Notes under the pieces: generated by a model
The model's input: only the letters and a program-made list of their open reading frames with translations
Databases searched by the model: none
Told to the model about the DNA's origin: nothing
Source: Agriotes lineatus
Taxonomy: Eukaryota > Arthropoda > Insecta > Coleoptera > Elateridae
Assembly (NCBI GenBank): GCA_940337035.1
Contig: CALNHX010005154.1
Location: 48,662 to 112,661 of the forward strand
DNA: 64,000 bases
Direction of reading: 5' to 3'
Program-made: the position numbers and the translations under genes
Shown: positions 1 through 11,049 of the stretch, piece by piece
Layout: the number at the start of each line of letters is the position of its first letter
How positions within the stretch are numbered: position 1 is the stretch's first letter

Positions 1-245
1 AGATATGGAAGGGGTAATGATGTCATTATTTTCCAGTTAGCTTGGGATTCATCGTATTCATTTAAAAATGAGTGTGTTTCGTTATAAAAAGTACTTAGTG
101 ACGGATCAATAAGATAGGAACATTGGCATGTGTGTATGTATGTATGTTGGTACAGAGCTGGCAACTCTATTACCATATAGGTGGAAACACCAAATGCTGA
201 AGAATCGTCGAAAGACGCCCTATGCTTCTACAGGAGCAAAAACGA

Positions 246-278
246 ATGATGATGATGATGATGATGATGTATGTATGT
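246..278. repeat. ATG/ATGT microsatellite
   Basis: About eight ATG units run directly into ATGT units. A similar loose TGTA run lies near 129-148. The short apparent reading frames across it (poly-Asp, poly-Met) come only from the repeat. Confidence 0.9.
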
Positions 279-652
279 ACGGCTATGTGTATGTATATGA
301 TAATATATTTACATTGCTCCCCTCCTTTGTCGCTTTTATCTTCATTTTGCCTATTTTTCTCTTTGAATAATTCATTATATCGTTTTTTTCGTTCCCATTT
401 GTGTTCTTATAATTACACCTACTTAAATTACCTCTATCTTTTGTCATACCATCCTAAAAAGATAAAATCATGTGGATATCATTGAAACAGGGTTAACTAC
501 AAACTTTATCTAATAAGCTGTAATACAAAAAATAATGGAAATTGTTTTCTTCACAATATATGCTTTTCAGTAAATTCAATGTTCTTCAATGAAAAGTGGT
601 ATGTACAACGTTCAAGATAGTTACATAATAATAAATAACAGCAATCAGTAAC
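279..652. other. AT-rich stretch without recognisable gene
   Basis: Pyrimidine-rich and AT-rich sequence with no coding similarity that I can see on either strand. The same applies to positions 1-245. Confidence 0.5.
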
Positions 653-1740
653 CTAAAAACCTTCAAGCTCTTTTTCATGTTGAAGATTATCTTCATCGAT
701 GCCGTCGTCAATAATTAGTGCATCTGTGTTGGTGCACCCATGTCCGGAGCAATTCTTGCACATGTTTGAGCATTTCAAGCCACTCTGTCGACGCTTACAG
801 TTCCTGACACACCCCGCATTACAAGTGTAAACAATGAGGAAGAGCAATTTGTGGTTGCAACTGGATGCACATAACCACCAATCCTTTTCCAACCCCATTT
901 TAGTGAATCTTTATTGAGATTGAGCCATTGCTGCACTTGATGGTAAACTCTATAAGAGTGTTGTTGTGCAGCTGCTGAAGTAGGGAAAAGTACAGCCAAC
1001 CTGAAATTTGTGTGTACAGGCTCCTTTGCGATGGTCTACAAATAACATTGATGGCGCAGATTATCCACATTATCTGCATTTGTTGATGCAAATATCGAAA
1101 GGAAGAAATGGTTTCCAGCCAGTTACTGCATCTGGGTCTGCATTTGGGTGGTTAAAAATCAACTGCTTTAAGTAAAATTCCTTGTCACGTCGCACGCTTT
1201 CAGAAGGCGTTATTTTTCCCTTTCTATAAATTGAAGAGGCGGTATCACATCCGGCGAAAGTGTAAACTGCCAAGAGAACATCCTTCATTTTCCCGATACC
1301 ACGCTGAATGTCTCCAATGCAGTAAACTTTTTCTTCTTGGTTATACCTTTATTCGGTGCAACCATCTTCAACTGTTTGATGGCTGGAGCATGAAAAACCA
1401 ACAAGACCAATAAATCGGTGTCATTGCCAATTACGATACCCTCTGTTTCCTTCTTTGATTCGTCAATTGTAGTAAAAACGATCTTGGTGTCAGCATCACA
1501 TTCTGCCTGAATCACTTTGCAGCCAGCTTGCTGTAAGTGTACAGTGATGAGAGTAATCAGTTGTATCTTGTTCTTAATACTAGTTAGAAATTTTGCTTGT
1601 CCTAGAGTGACATTAATTCCATCTTCCACTTTCACTTCAACACGTGTAGTAGTGGATGATCTGCGTAAATGTTGTTCGTATTTTATGCTGGGTGCTTTAC
1701 CATAACCACCTGGCCTCCCCACTTCTTTGAACACTTTATA
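653..1740 (-). pseudogene. Decayed 'GCDT' family gene fragment
   Basis: Minus-strand pieces in several frames join into one protein of a family that is common as uncharacterised multicopy genes in insects. From N to C they show IVIGNDTDLLVLLVF (about 1400-1450), a segment with YTFAGCDTASSIYRKGKI (about 1205-1270), LFPTSAAAQQHSYRVYHQVQ (about 940-1000), WGWKRIGG (about 875-900) and a cysteine-rich tail CKRRQSGLKCSNMCKNCSG (about 740-800). The D-T-D-L-L and G-C-D-T boxes resemble PIN/FEN-like nuclease motifs, but that function is inference. At least two frameshifts are visible: one near 1330 in an A-rich run, where the family sequence YCIGDIQRGIGK continues in the next frame, and one near 840. 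The N-terminus is missing above 1740. It is best read as a 5'-truncated pseudogene, possibly carried by a mobile element. Confidence 0.7.
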
Positions 1741-2298
1741 TAATACACTTGGAGAGAATATTACGAGTTCATAGGCGTGATATTTGCTTTTTTTTACAAA
1801 CTGAAAAAGTTACATTTTTACCCCCTCTATATTTCCGTAATTTTTTACTGCAGTGCAAAAATTCATACGACCATTTTTATTGTAAATTAAATGTACATTA
1901 ATTTTGTATAAGATCAAGTTTGCGCTAAACCTTGCAGTTAACGAGATATTTGCGAAAAACTGTAAAACTGTTAAAACCTACCATTTTACCACCTTTCCAA
2001 CCCCCTCCCGCCTAAATCCGACACGCAAGGTCATGCAACTTTTTTCCACTTACTAAGAGGAGGGTACTAAACAGTTTGCCACTGGGTAGAATTTTCTTTT
2101 TTGGATGTTTGGGTTCAACCTAGTCTTACTGTATTAAAACCTGATACCAAGAATCGCCATCTTTGTGACGTCATAGCTCCTCACTCCACAGGCTGAGAAA
2201 GCGACAACAGGAGTTTTTCTACTAAGGAAACACCGCTGATTACAATGGTATCACTTGTCGGTATAAACCTACTCAGTCCCACGAAAATAATTATTAAT
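1741..2298. other. Unassigned intergenic stretch
   Basis: No reading frame or repeat boundary can be supported. A TGACGTCA octamer occurs near 2166, but one octamer is not evidence of regulation. The motif GGCCTCCC occurs on both sides (about 1712 and 2304), which is too short to call a target duplication. Confidence 0.4.
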
Positions 2299-3318
2299 TC
2301 ACTTGGCCTCCCTACTATAGATTGATTTTGCAAGTTGTTGATTTGGATTAACTACTACATTTAAATCTTCTATTTCCTCATGGCCCTTGCTTATTATCTC
2401 AGAGTAGTACTCTTCCCATCTTGCCATCTGCTCATCATCGGTGGTTATCAGATTGCCTTCTTTGTCTCTTATGTGTATATTTGTTGTTTGGGTTTTGCCC
2501 ATTAGTTGTTTGTTAAGTTGATATAATGTTTTCATGTTATTACAGGCCGCCGCTTCTTCCGCATCCTCTGCAATTTTATTGTACCATTCCTGTTTATCAT
2601 GTCTTGCACTTCTTTTCACTCTTTTATTAATTTCGTTATATTCTCGCGTCAGTGTTTGGTCTGTTGCATTGTTGTTGATTTTTGCTTTCATTTTCTTTCG
2701 TTGTGCTATCAGTTCCCAAGTGGAGTCGGAGATCCATTGTTTTCTGTTGTTGTCTTTGTAGCCTAGGATTTCTTCGGTTTTCTTTAGAAGGGTTTTTGTG
2801 ATCTTTTCCCAGCGTGTTGACATGGTTTCATTCTCTGGTGTATCAAAGTTCTCACTTATAAGAGCTTCTTTAAGTGTTTCCCGTACGTGGGTATTATTAA
2901 GTTTTGCCAAGTTGTATTTCTTGCTGTCTAAGTAGGGGTTTCTGTTTTTGACGGCGGCTAGTTTAATTCTGATGGTGCAGGTTACGAGATGGTGAACACT
3001 GCCCACATCAGCTCCTCGTCGGTTTCGTACGTCCAGGAAAGAGGAGCGCCATTTTCTACTAAAAGCTATGTGGTCAATTTGATTTTTCGTCCTGTTGTCT
3101 GGGGAAACCCAAGTGAACTTGTGTGCGTCTTTATGTGGGAAAATAGTTCCACCGATAACCAAGTCAAAGTTTGAGCAGAGTTCGACAAATAGTTCCCCAT
3201 TTTCATTCCGTTGTCCTACCCCATGGTTTCCAACACTTGTTTCACTATCGTTGTTATTATTTTGTCCTACCTTCGCATTTATGTCCCCCATAACTATTTT
3301 AATGTCAGACTTACTTAT
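2299..3318 (-). pseudogene. RTE-like retrotransposon endonuclease fragment
   Basis: One open frame of about 330 residues covers the C-terminal part of an apurinic-type endonuclease and the linker before the reverse transcriptase. Visible marks are IVMGDINAKVG (around 3270-3310), FTWVSPDNRTKNQIDHIAF, RNRRGADVGSVHHLV, and the tail QQLAKSIYSREAK. This matches the endonuclease type usually annotated as craniofacial-development-protein-2-like in RTE elements. In related elements the last catalytic box reads S-D-H (as in GADVSSDHFLV near 58 kb); here it reads S-V-H, so the catalytic Asp is lost. The 5' end is cut inside the endonuclease and the 3' end before the RT core, so the copy is dead although its frame is open. 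Confidence 0.85.
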
Positions 3319-3640
3319 TTTGAATCACTTATACCCTTGTATAATATTTTAAATTAGAAAAATCATTTTAATAGGGGTTTATTTTAATTTTTTACTAATT
3401 ACATAATTTTTACATGCACATTTTTTTTAAATTCCTTGTTATCCTCTTAATTAAAATTCACCATAGTAATCTGTATTCACACATTTTTAAAATCTAACAC
3501 TCCTGGATTATTTACATTTTAAATTATTTAAATTATTTAATTAAAATTAAATTTCTCCTAAAATTGTAGCATATTTTCGAAACAATGTTAAAGAAATGTT
3601 CAAGTTTGATTAACGAATTTGGCAAACAATTGCAATTATT
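3319..3640. other. AT-rich spacer
   Basis: Very AT-rich, with no coding or repeat feature that I can delimit. Confidence 0.4.
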
Positions 3641-4002
3641 AAGATAAGTTCTTACATATATTGCAAACCAATCCAATTTGATTATTTTAATCACGTGAGT
3701 CAGTGTGACAAATCAGATCACACGTGAAGTAAAAACGATCCTAGGGTGCTTTTCAATCACCATGGAAACTACCTAATTAAATTTCAGTAGTATCCTATGA
3801 CAAGTCGATGGCACTGTAAATCTAAGTCAAATTCGAGGTTAGCAGGTTAGGTTTTGTGTCAGTCTGTGACAAAACTGACGCAAAATCTAACCTGATAACC
3901 TCGAATTTCACATAGACTTATAGTTCTACCAACATAATACTAATATAATGAAGTGTCAAACTAATTTGTCAGAAAATGGCTAATTTATTTAAGAACTTAT
4001 CT
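3641..4002. repeat. Foldback/MITE, about 362 bp
   Basis: The ends are inverted copies of AAGATAAGTTCTTA (3641-3654 and 3989-4002). The core is a long imperfect palindrome: AAATTCGAGGTTAGCAGG at about 3829-3846 pairs with CCTGATAACCTCGAATTT at about 3891-3908, and GTTTTGTGTCAGT pairs with ACTGACGCAAAAT. A smaller palindrome with two CACGTG hexamers sits at 3691-3727. No target duplication is clear. It is a non-autonomous DNA element of unknown superfamily. Confidence 0.75.
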
Positions 4003-4017
4003 TCCCGAATTCACCGC

Positions 4018-4168
4018 GGCCAGTGATAAATCCTTATAATTTTGACAAATAAGATCCCTCAAGTGCGTTGCCTTTAAGAAATAACCCTCGGCTTCGTCTC
4101 GGGTTATTTCTATGCAAGCACTTTCGGGGTGTTATTTGTCAAAATTATTGCGGGTGATTATCGCTGCC
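4018..4168. repeat. Palindromic hairpin element, 'CTCGGCTTCG' loop type
   Basis: The arms run from about 4018 inward and from about 4168 inward: ATAATTTTGACAAATAA (4037-4053) pairs with TTATTTGTCAAAATTAT (4131-4147), and AGAAATAACCC pairs with GGGTTATTTCT around the centre CTCGGCTTCGTCTC. It abuts the preceding foldback element. Similar palindromes with G/C-rich centres recur elsewhere in the window. Confidence 0.75.
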
Positions 4169-4595
4169 CTTGGTAAATTACAGCTGATAAAGTCAAACAG
4201 CTTATTACACGTTAACACAATATCCAGCCGCCTTGTCCAAACATTTTTATGGTCACTGTATATCATTCCGGGTAGTGTTAATACTGAAAAGTAAAAGTAA
4301 TTATGTTAGACATTCTATGATAAATAATTGACAATATGTGCTTGTCGAATTGTTTTCACTTAAAATAATACCAAAGACGATCTGCTCAGTTAAACCAGTG
4401 GTTATGTAGTGTAAGTAGATTATGTAAATCCTATATGATTATCTTGTTGTGGTAGACCCTCTACATCGGAGTAGTTCGTTTGAATTCCATTTGTTGTAAT
4501 AATTCTTCTGTCAGCAAAATGGTGGTAGTTTTCCTGATTTTTTCTACTACATTGTTTCTGTAGTAGTTGCTTCGTAGAATTTCATGTTATTCAAT

Positions 4596-4695
4596 GTAAG
4601 TAAACATATCAGAACTCAGTTGTAGGAAATATGAAAGTTGTAAATAAACAAAAGCAACTTTATGTAACTGACTTTTGTTGCGGGTTTGTTTTCAG
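4596..4695 (+). other. Intron in the 5' leader of the zinc-finger gene
   Basis: A donor AT|GTAAGT at 4596 and an acceptor TTTGTTTTCAG ending at 4695 define a 100-bp intron. Removing it places the first coding ATG (4703) a few bases after the splice site. The same acceptor context followed by a related start codon occurs in the paralogue at about 9094-9151, which supports this start over the upstream in-frame ATG at 4631. Confidence 0.6.
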
Positions 4696-4702
4696 AAACA
4701 CA

Positions 4703-6494
4703 ATGGACGTGAAGCAGGAATTACTTGATAATAACTTGTATAGTGTAATGGCCGTCACCTTACATGAACAAGTTCACGAAAATAAAGTAGTTGCACACTT
4801 ACATGTACAGCAAGACATAATTGAAGACACTATCAACAACACAGCTTATCACGGATTGAATATCAAACAGGAGAAAGTTGATATAAAAGATGAACTGTCT
4901 ACTACGTGTACAGCAAGCCAAAGCATTTTAGAAGAACAGTTTATATGCAAGGTGTGTGAAAATAAAACAGAAGACAAGAGTTCGTGCTCTAGTTGCAAAA
5001 ATAAAGCAGTAGTGAAAGATGAGTTAGTTAACTATCTGGAAACACATACACCAGAGCAGCCTTATTCTTGTTCAATTTGTACGTATAAAACAGTTACGAA
5101 AAAACATTTAGTTCAACATATGAGAATACATACAGGAGAAAAACCTTACTCTTGTACAATTTGCACGTATAAAACTGCTGAGAAAAGTCGGTTAATTCGA
5201 CATATGAGGATACATACTGGAGGAGAAAAACCGTATGTATGTTCAATTTGTGATCATAAAACGGCTCAGAAAAGTGATTTAGACCGGCATATGAAGATAC
5301 ATACAGGAGAAAAACCTCATAAATGTTCAATTTGCACATATAAAACAGCTCAGAAAAGGAGTTTAGTACGACATATGAGGATACATGCAGGAGAGAAACC
5401 TTATTCATGTTCAATTTGCAAATATAAAACAGTTCTGAAGCAGGGTTTAAGTAAACATATGAAGATACATACAGGAGAAAAACCCTATTCATGTGTAGTT
5501 TGTGATTATAAAACAATTGAGAAATGTTGTTTAGTTCGACATATGAGGATACATACAGGAGAAAGACCTTATTCATGGTCAATTTGTGAGCATAAAACAG
5601 CTCAGAAAAGTGATTTAGATCGTCATATGAAGATACATACAGGAGAAAAACCTCATAAATGTTCAATTTGCACATATAAAACAGCTGAGAAAAGGAGTTT
5701 AGTACGACATATGAGGATACATGCAGGAGAGAAACCTTATTCATGTTCAATTGGAAATATAAAACAGTTCTGAAGCAGGGTTTAAGTAAACATATGAAGA
5801 TACATACAGGAGAAAAACCCTATTCATGTGTAGTTTGTGATTATAAAACAATTGAGAAATGTGGTTTAGTTCGACATATGAGGATACATACAGGAGAAAG
5901 ACCTTATTCATGGTCAATTTGTGAGCATAAAACAGCTCAGAAAAGTGATTTAGATCGGCATATGAAGATACATACAGGAGAAAAACCCTATTCATGTGTA
6001 GTTTGTGATTATAAAACAATTGAGAAATGTTGTTTAGTTCGACATATGAGGATACATACAGGAGAAAGACCTTATTCATGGTCAATTTGTGAGCATAAAA
6101 CAGCTCAGAAAAGTGATTTAGATCGGCATATGAAGATACATACAGGAGAAAAACCTCATAAATGTTCAATTTGCTCATATAAAACAGCTGAGAAAAGGAG
6201 TTTAGTACGACATATGAGGATACATGCAGGAGAGAAACCTTATTCATGTTCAATTGGAAATATAAAACAGTTCTGAAGCAGGGTTTAAGTAAACATATGA
6301 AGATACATACAGGAGAAAAACCCTATTCATGTGTAGTTTGTGATTATAAAACAATTGAGAAATGTGGTTTAGTTCGACATATGAGGATACATACAGGAGA
6401 AAGACCTTATTCATGTTCAATTTGTGAGTATAAAGCTGTTCATAACTGTTCTTTAGTTAAACATATGAAGAGACATACGAGAGAAAAACATTAG
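4703..6494 (+). CDS. C2H2 zinc-finger array protein, with two copied frameshifts
   Basis: The product should be a nuclear DNA-binding protein. The N-terminal ~110 residues lack a ZAD or other known domain but carry three sumoylation-like sites (VKQE, IKQE, IKDE) and a degenerate finger in which the first His is Tyr (around 4988-5050). About 17 C2H2 fingers follow, each 84 bp with C-x2-C-x12-H-x3-H and TGEKP or AGEKP linkers, ending THTREKH-stop at 6494. The frame is broken at about 5750 and again at about 6252: both sites show the same one-base loss, turning AATTTGCAAAT into AATTGGAAAT, and they lie 503 bp apart (six fingers minus 1 nt). Read literally, the first frame stops at 5773. Fingers 7, 11 and 13 have Trp in place of the first Cys. 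The array has grown by recent tandem duplication. Either a pseudogene or an assembly error is possible. Confidence 0.85.
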
Positions 6495-6780
6495 AATGAT
6501 TACCTCAGGGTGATGTCGTTGATGTAAGACTTTTCTATGTATGAGAATCAGGGAGTACATAAAAATGTCAAATCAATTGAATTGTATGTAAAGTTGTATT
6601 ACTTATTATTAAGTGTAGATTTTATATGTACATTTTATGTATAAAAAGAATTGGAAAGATTAAGTTATGTAATCATATGGTTTATATCTAATAAGATTTT
6701 AAGTTTTGTGTAAATTTTTGGTCCAATAATGATGTAAGATGTAAATTTAGAAGTTGTTTAATAGTTCCACAAGTTATATA

Positions 6781-6786
6781 AATAAA
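6781..6786 (+). terminator. Polyadenylation signal AATAAA
   Basis: A canonical AATAAA lies about 290 bp after the last zinc-finger stop codon, in AT-rich 3' sequence. It is the most likely 3' end signal of the zinc-finger gene. Confidence 0.45.
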
Positions 6787-6799
6787 GGATGTTCAAGTG

Positions 6800-7438
6800 A
6801 AGCGTGTTAGTTAATACACACGGAGCTACGCAATAGTGATCGGACTGGTCAGTGATTGAAATCATAAACTGGTTTTTATTGTTGTTTCGCACACGAAGAA
6901 ACGCAAAAGTAACGAGATTGAAATATGTTTCGAACTATTCAGCCCGAAAGCACATCGCGTTATCGTGTTTTCTATTTTACATAATTGAGTATTTTTACTA
7001 TCATATAGTGAAAAATAAAATATGTCAAGTGACGAGGAAGACATGGTCTTTATTATTATTATTATTATTATACAGTTTGTTTCACTTGTTACCTTCACAC
7101 CCCTGTATCTTCCTTATTTATTTTCTGATAATTTTAGTCACTTCTACTACCCTTTCAAAACATTATTTTTAAAGATTTTAAATAATTTTTACCGTAAACC
7201 CGTAGCTTACTGTAGGTAATAAAAAATGCAAAATTTAAAAATCATAGGTTTAGTTTTATCGAAATAAGTTGTTAGAAAAAGTTGCCCAGAACCACAAAAA
7301 TTGGGAAAATTATTGTTATTATTATTATGATTTCATAAAATGTTTCACTTCTCGGCTTGTATTTTTCTTATATATTTTCTGATCCATTTCAAATTTTGAT
7401 CAATTATACTGTTCTTTAAAAGTGTTTTTTCCATTTTT
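6800..7438. other. AT-rich spacer with TTA/ATT microsatellites
   Basis: TTA repeats occur at about 7050-7072 and more loosely at 7312-7327. Short frames across the region encode mostly Ile/Phe/Leu and are repeat artefacts. No gene is recognised. Confidence 0.6.
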
Positions 7439-8658
7439 AATAGTATATTATGTAACAAGTTTTATAAACGTCACTTTAGTCCCGAGCGGAGCGTTAGCGC
7501 AGCGAGTGTTTAATAAACGAGTGTCTAGAGTAGTTTATATAATGTGTTACATACTATACTTTTTCTACGACCACAAATTTAGACAATATAACATAATATT
7601 ATTTCATTAAGATTACTAGGTTACATCAAATTATGCTCGACAAACGTCAATGTTGATTGTTGAAAACTCACTTGATTTTAATTTTGGCTGTGGCTAATAA
7701 AGCAAATACTGTTTGAACCTAAGTTCACGCCGTGACTAAAGCATCGTTGCTAATTTGAAATGATTTACAACTTTTTATTTAAAATTCATTAAACTTGCAG
7801 TATGAAATAATCCGTTGTATTCACCACAAACAAAAAGTGTTTTTAAAGGTCCTCGCAAGTAATTCCGTCATCGGCTGACGCCTCGGAGGTAAACAACTTT
7901 CTTGTTCTATAAAATGCCACTTTTCGTTCTACATAAATAAACTACTGTTAAAACGTGTTTAAAGAAATCAGCTGTTTACTTTTAGCGCATGTGTGGTATA
8001 AAGTGAAGTGAGGTTATATACCACAATTTAGAACTGGAAGTGAAGTTGTAAAGTTATTCTAGTTACTTCTTGCGTTAGAGGTAAAGTGTTTTTGAAATAA
8101 TTAAAGCGTTATGTAATGAATACAGTCATATGTGTAGTATTAATAATTACCGTTGATAACTGACTTTGACAGTATTGGTTTCACAAACATTCACCTACGC
8201 GCTAAGGCCCACTCGTTATTATGACATAAATTCTAACTGTCATAGATGCAAACCTTTGTTAAATCGATATTTATGGATTAATTACAGTAAAATTAAGGTC
8301 GTCAATAAAATATTGTATGCAACGCATGCTAAAAGTCGTATGCACGAGACATGTCTAGTGCATAAACTTGACTTTTAGCACTTGTTGCATAAATAGCTAT
8401 TTTATAACGTTAGCCATCGCCATGCCATCATAGCCTCTCGCCTTGGTGCCAACCTCCTTAGTGCTAACTCAAAGATATGCTGCATCACCCCTCTTACATT
8501 GTTTACACAATATTTATCAGGTTTCCATTTTTTATTTCTGCATAACAATATGTAATCGGCCAAATAAAATTCTTTCATACCAGTAACATTTTTGTTATAA
8601 TACTTTTTATAGCAGTTTTAATTTACATTTCGTGGTGTCCAGATGAGTCCGTAACTGT
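7439..8658 (+). repeat. 1.2 kb dispersed repeat, copy 1
   Basis: From about 7800 to 8658 this sequence matches the reverse complement of 24627-25500 closely, including the blocks CGGCTGACGCCTCGGAGGT, AGCTGTTTACTTTTAGCGCA and TTTCGTGGTGTCCAGATGAG. The left end holds a palindrome (about 7439-7577) centred on CCGAGCGGAGCGTTAGCGCA. A second hairpin lies at about 8318-8395. No coding capacity is convincing; a 70-aa frame shared by both copies is short and has no known domain. It could be a non-autonomous DNA element, or an LTR- or Helitron-like remnant. The superfamily is unresolved. Confidence 0.7.
8318..8395. repeat. Hairpin, 'GCAACAAGTGCTAAAAGT' type
   Basis: GCAACGCATGCTAAAAGTC pairs with GACTTTTAGCACTTGTTGC around a short ACGAGACATGTCTAGTG centre. 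A longer form with an extra GAAGCCGAAGGC centre is found at 24882-25011, and a half copy at about 45790. Confidence 0.75.
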
Positions 8659-8708
8659 GCAGTTTGGTTCAGATAAAGAGCCGTTTGTGTGATATCGGCA
8701 AGTTACTT

Positions 8709-8732
8709 AAAATTGCCATTTCTTAATGGCAA
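8709..8732. repeat. Short perfect hairpin
   Basis: ATTGCCATT and AATGGCAAT flank a 4-nt TCTT loop. No wider context explains it. Confidence 0.5.
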
Positions 8733-8804
8733 TCGTTACTACTGTTACCTTTAATTTTACTCATAAATCTAATTTTCTAGAAAAACCATTGAGATATGTG
8801 ACGG

Positions 8805-9180
8805 TACAAATGTTTTCACTTAAAATAATGGCAAAAGCATAGATTTTCTGTTGCAGGACACACTGTATGTATATGTGAGTAGTTCTTTTGTATTACATTT
8901 GGTTTAATAGATACTACATTGAGAAAATTATATTTTTTATGATTACCTTAGAGAGCCCAACATTAGGTTGCTGTTGACCATCCACTGGTTCGTTGGTTCT
9001 TAAAGATATTCAGTGTAAAAATATTAGAACTGAGTTATAGGAAGTTTGTAAATATAGATAACCAGTTTAACCTAACTGAATTTCGTTTTGCGTTTTGTTT
9101 TCAGATATTACATTTGATAAATTTGGATTATTTATTTCTGTTATCAGAATGAATGTGAAACATGAATTTAATGATAATAA
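8805..9180 (+). pseudogene. 5' part of a second zinc-finger gene copy
   Basis: This segment aligns with the leader, intron and start of the zinc-finger gene near 4350-4730. Shared blocks include GTTTTCACTTAAAATAAT, AGAACT-AGTT-TAGGAA, the acceptor GTTTTGTTTTCAG, and an ATG (9149) beginning MNVKHEFNDN against MDVKQELLDN. The similarity stops in ATAATAATAA sequence at about 9172-9200, where a minus-strand retrotransposon was inserted. The rest of the copy resumes near 13770. The gene is therefore split by about 4.6 kb and cannot be expressed intact. Confidence 0.7.
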
Positions 9181-9518
9181 TAATAATATAATAATAAATT
9201 GTATTTTATTTCCACAAAAACCAAAATTATCTATACGTATAAGAAAAGTAACTAAAGAGTTTGTGGAAATGAAGGCGCGATTCGGCATAGCATCAAGATG
9301 CGTCGCCGTTCTTCCACCTAACCTTAAAAAACAAAGAAAAAAAAAACAAAAAACGAAAACAAATAATTCCTAATACAGTTGTAACATAATGTATCTTCAA
9401 TAATGAGCAGATACCACATGTAGAACTAATCCAGCTCACTGCTTTGAGATTAAAAATGATTTAATTTTTTTTTTTAAATGACGCATGCTGTAGAGTTTTC
9501 AGGGAGCAGTTTAATTTA

Positions 9519-11049
9519 TTATATATGAACAATTTGATAGGAGTAAGAGCTTTTAAATTTCTGTGTTCTATGTTCTGGAATAGACAGACAATCCTTCCTG
9601 AGAATATTAATGTTGTGTACATCAGATCGAAATGTAATCTTATTATATAAATAAGATGGACATTTCGTCGTAATGACTTTATGAAATAGACAGGCTGAAT
9701 CTAAGAAACGTCGATTACAAATATTCAGCCAACCAGTAGTTTGCAATGTATGTGATATTTTTTGATATTTTCGTATACCATAAATGTATCTTAGGCATGA
9801 GTTTTGCAATTTCTGTAATCTGTTTGTATCATCCACTCCCAGACATGGTCCCATACACAACATCACAGTAGTTTATGCGCGAGAGCACAAGAGATTCACA
9901 TAGATTTTTTTTACATTTGTACTTAAGACCTGTCGGTGAGAATAAATACTTTTCAAGATAGCGTAAGATGACTTAAGAATCGTAAAGAAGAGTCAATTGT
10001 AAGACCCAGATTTTTTATCACTTCTACGGGTTTAATCAATTTTCCTTTGATATCAGTGTGAATAAATGGTAATGAATCACTAATACACCTGGCTGGTCCA
10101 AACACTATCACAGACGTTTTACAAGCATTTATTATCAACGAATGCTTTTCAGCTTCTCTAATGATACTGCTAATATCTTCATTTACACGATCATTAGCCA
10201 TAGCTGCCTCATTCGAGCTAAACGAGAGATAAATTTGTGTGTCATCTGCATATTGATGTGATTTGCAAAACTTTAAAGTTTTTGAGAAATTTATGGTATA
10301 TATAGTATAAAATAGTGGTCCCAGTATTGATCCTTGGGCTACACCTCTCTCAAGTATAGCCGAGTTTGACATCATAGTACCTAACTTTACACATTGCGTT
10401 CTATTATCCATGTACGTTTGCAATAGTCGCACTGCACACTTATCGAAAACCTATGTATTTTAGTACAGCAACAAATATGTCGTGGTTCAATGTGTCAAAC
10501 GCTTTACTATAGTCAAGCAAGACGAGTATTGTGGCTTTATTCATGTCACTAGCTGTAAGAATATCGTCTGTTATATTAAGTAGGGCAGTAGCACAACTAT
10601 ATCCAGGTCTAAACCCAGACTGGGTTGCCGTGAGAATGTTATGGCATGAGAGAGTCCCTAATTTGAATATCAATGACCTTTTCAATTACTTTTGATAATA
10701 CTGGTAAAATACTAATAGGCCGAAGATCTTTAAATTGATTAGGTTTACCAATTTTAGGTACTGGAACAACTATTGCTTTTCTCCACGAGTCAGGAAAGAC
10801 TCCTTTGATTAAACAAAAATTCACAATGTGCCTAAGGTAAGGCAAGATATGCGTTTATATTAAGATTGTCAATCCCAGCAGCGTTCGACTTGATAGAACT
10901 AATAATTTTCATAACACATTCTTCGTCGATTTCTTTAAAACTAAATGAAACATTTGCGTCGACTAATCTATTGTCATTATAGAATTCTAAAATACAGCTT
11001 ACATCAGAGGCAACTTTTGGAACTGAATTTATAAAAAAGTCATTAATAG
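9519..11049 (-). pseudogene. Reverse transcriptase and C-terminus of the 9-13 kb CR1-like element
   Basis: Order on the minus strand: FPDSWRKAIVVPVPKIGK, then LRPISILPVLSKVIEKV (about 10710-10790), TQSGFRPGYSC, the catalytic motif A LVLLDYSKAFDTLNHDI (about 10480-10530), RGVAQGSILGPLFYTIYT (about 10290-10350), the active-site box QYADDTQIY (about 10225-10250), and the C-terminal LQKLQNSCLRYIYGIRK and TTGWLNICNRRFLDSACLFH region of this group. The Asp residues of motif A and of YADD are present. Frameshifts occur near 10640, 10435 and between 9953 and 9866, so no full protein is made. Confidence 0.85.

Noticed and set aside
222..485. Small protein with poly-Met/poly-Asp
   Set aside because: Translation of an ATG microsatellite in different frames.
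2164..2173. CRE-like TGACGTCA as a regulatory site
   Set aside because: A single octamer with no gene in the right position.
4631..4702. Start of the zinc-finger protein at the upstream ATG
   Set aside because: That segment lies in a well-formed intron (GTAAGT to TTTTCAG), and the paralogue supports the ATG right after the acceptor.
5094..5750. Long antisense open frame opposite the zinc-finger array (and 5747-6253)
   Set aside because: It is a by-product of the 84-bp periodic codon pattern and disappears where the array ends; no known domain.
5050..6490. CRISPR-like regular repeats
   Set aside because: The 84-bp periodicity is the C2H2 finger unit with TGEKP linkers; there are no unique spacers and the genome is eukaryotic.
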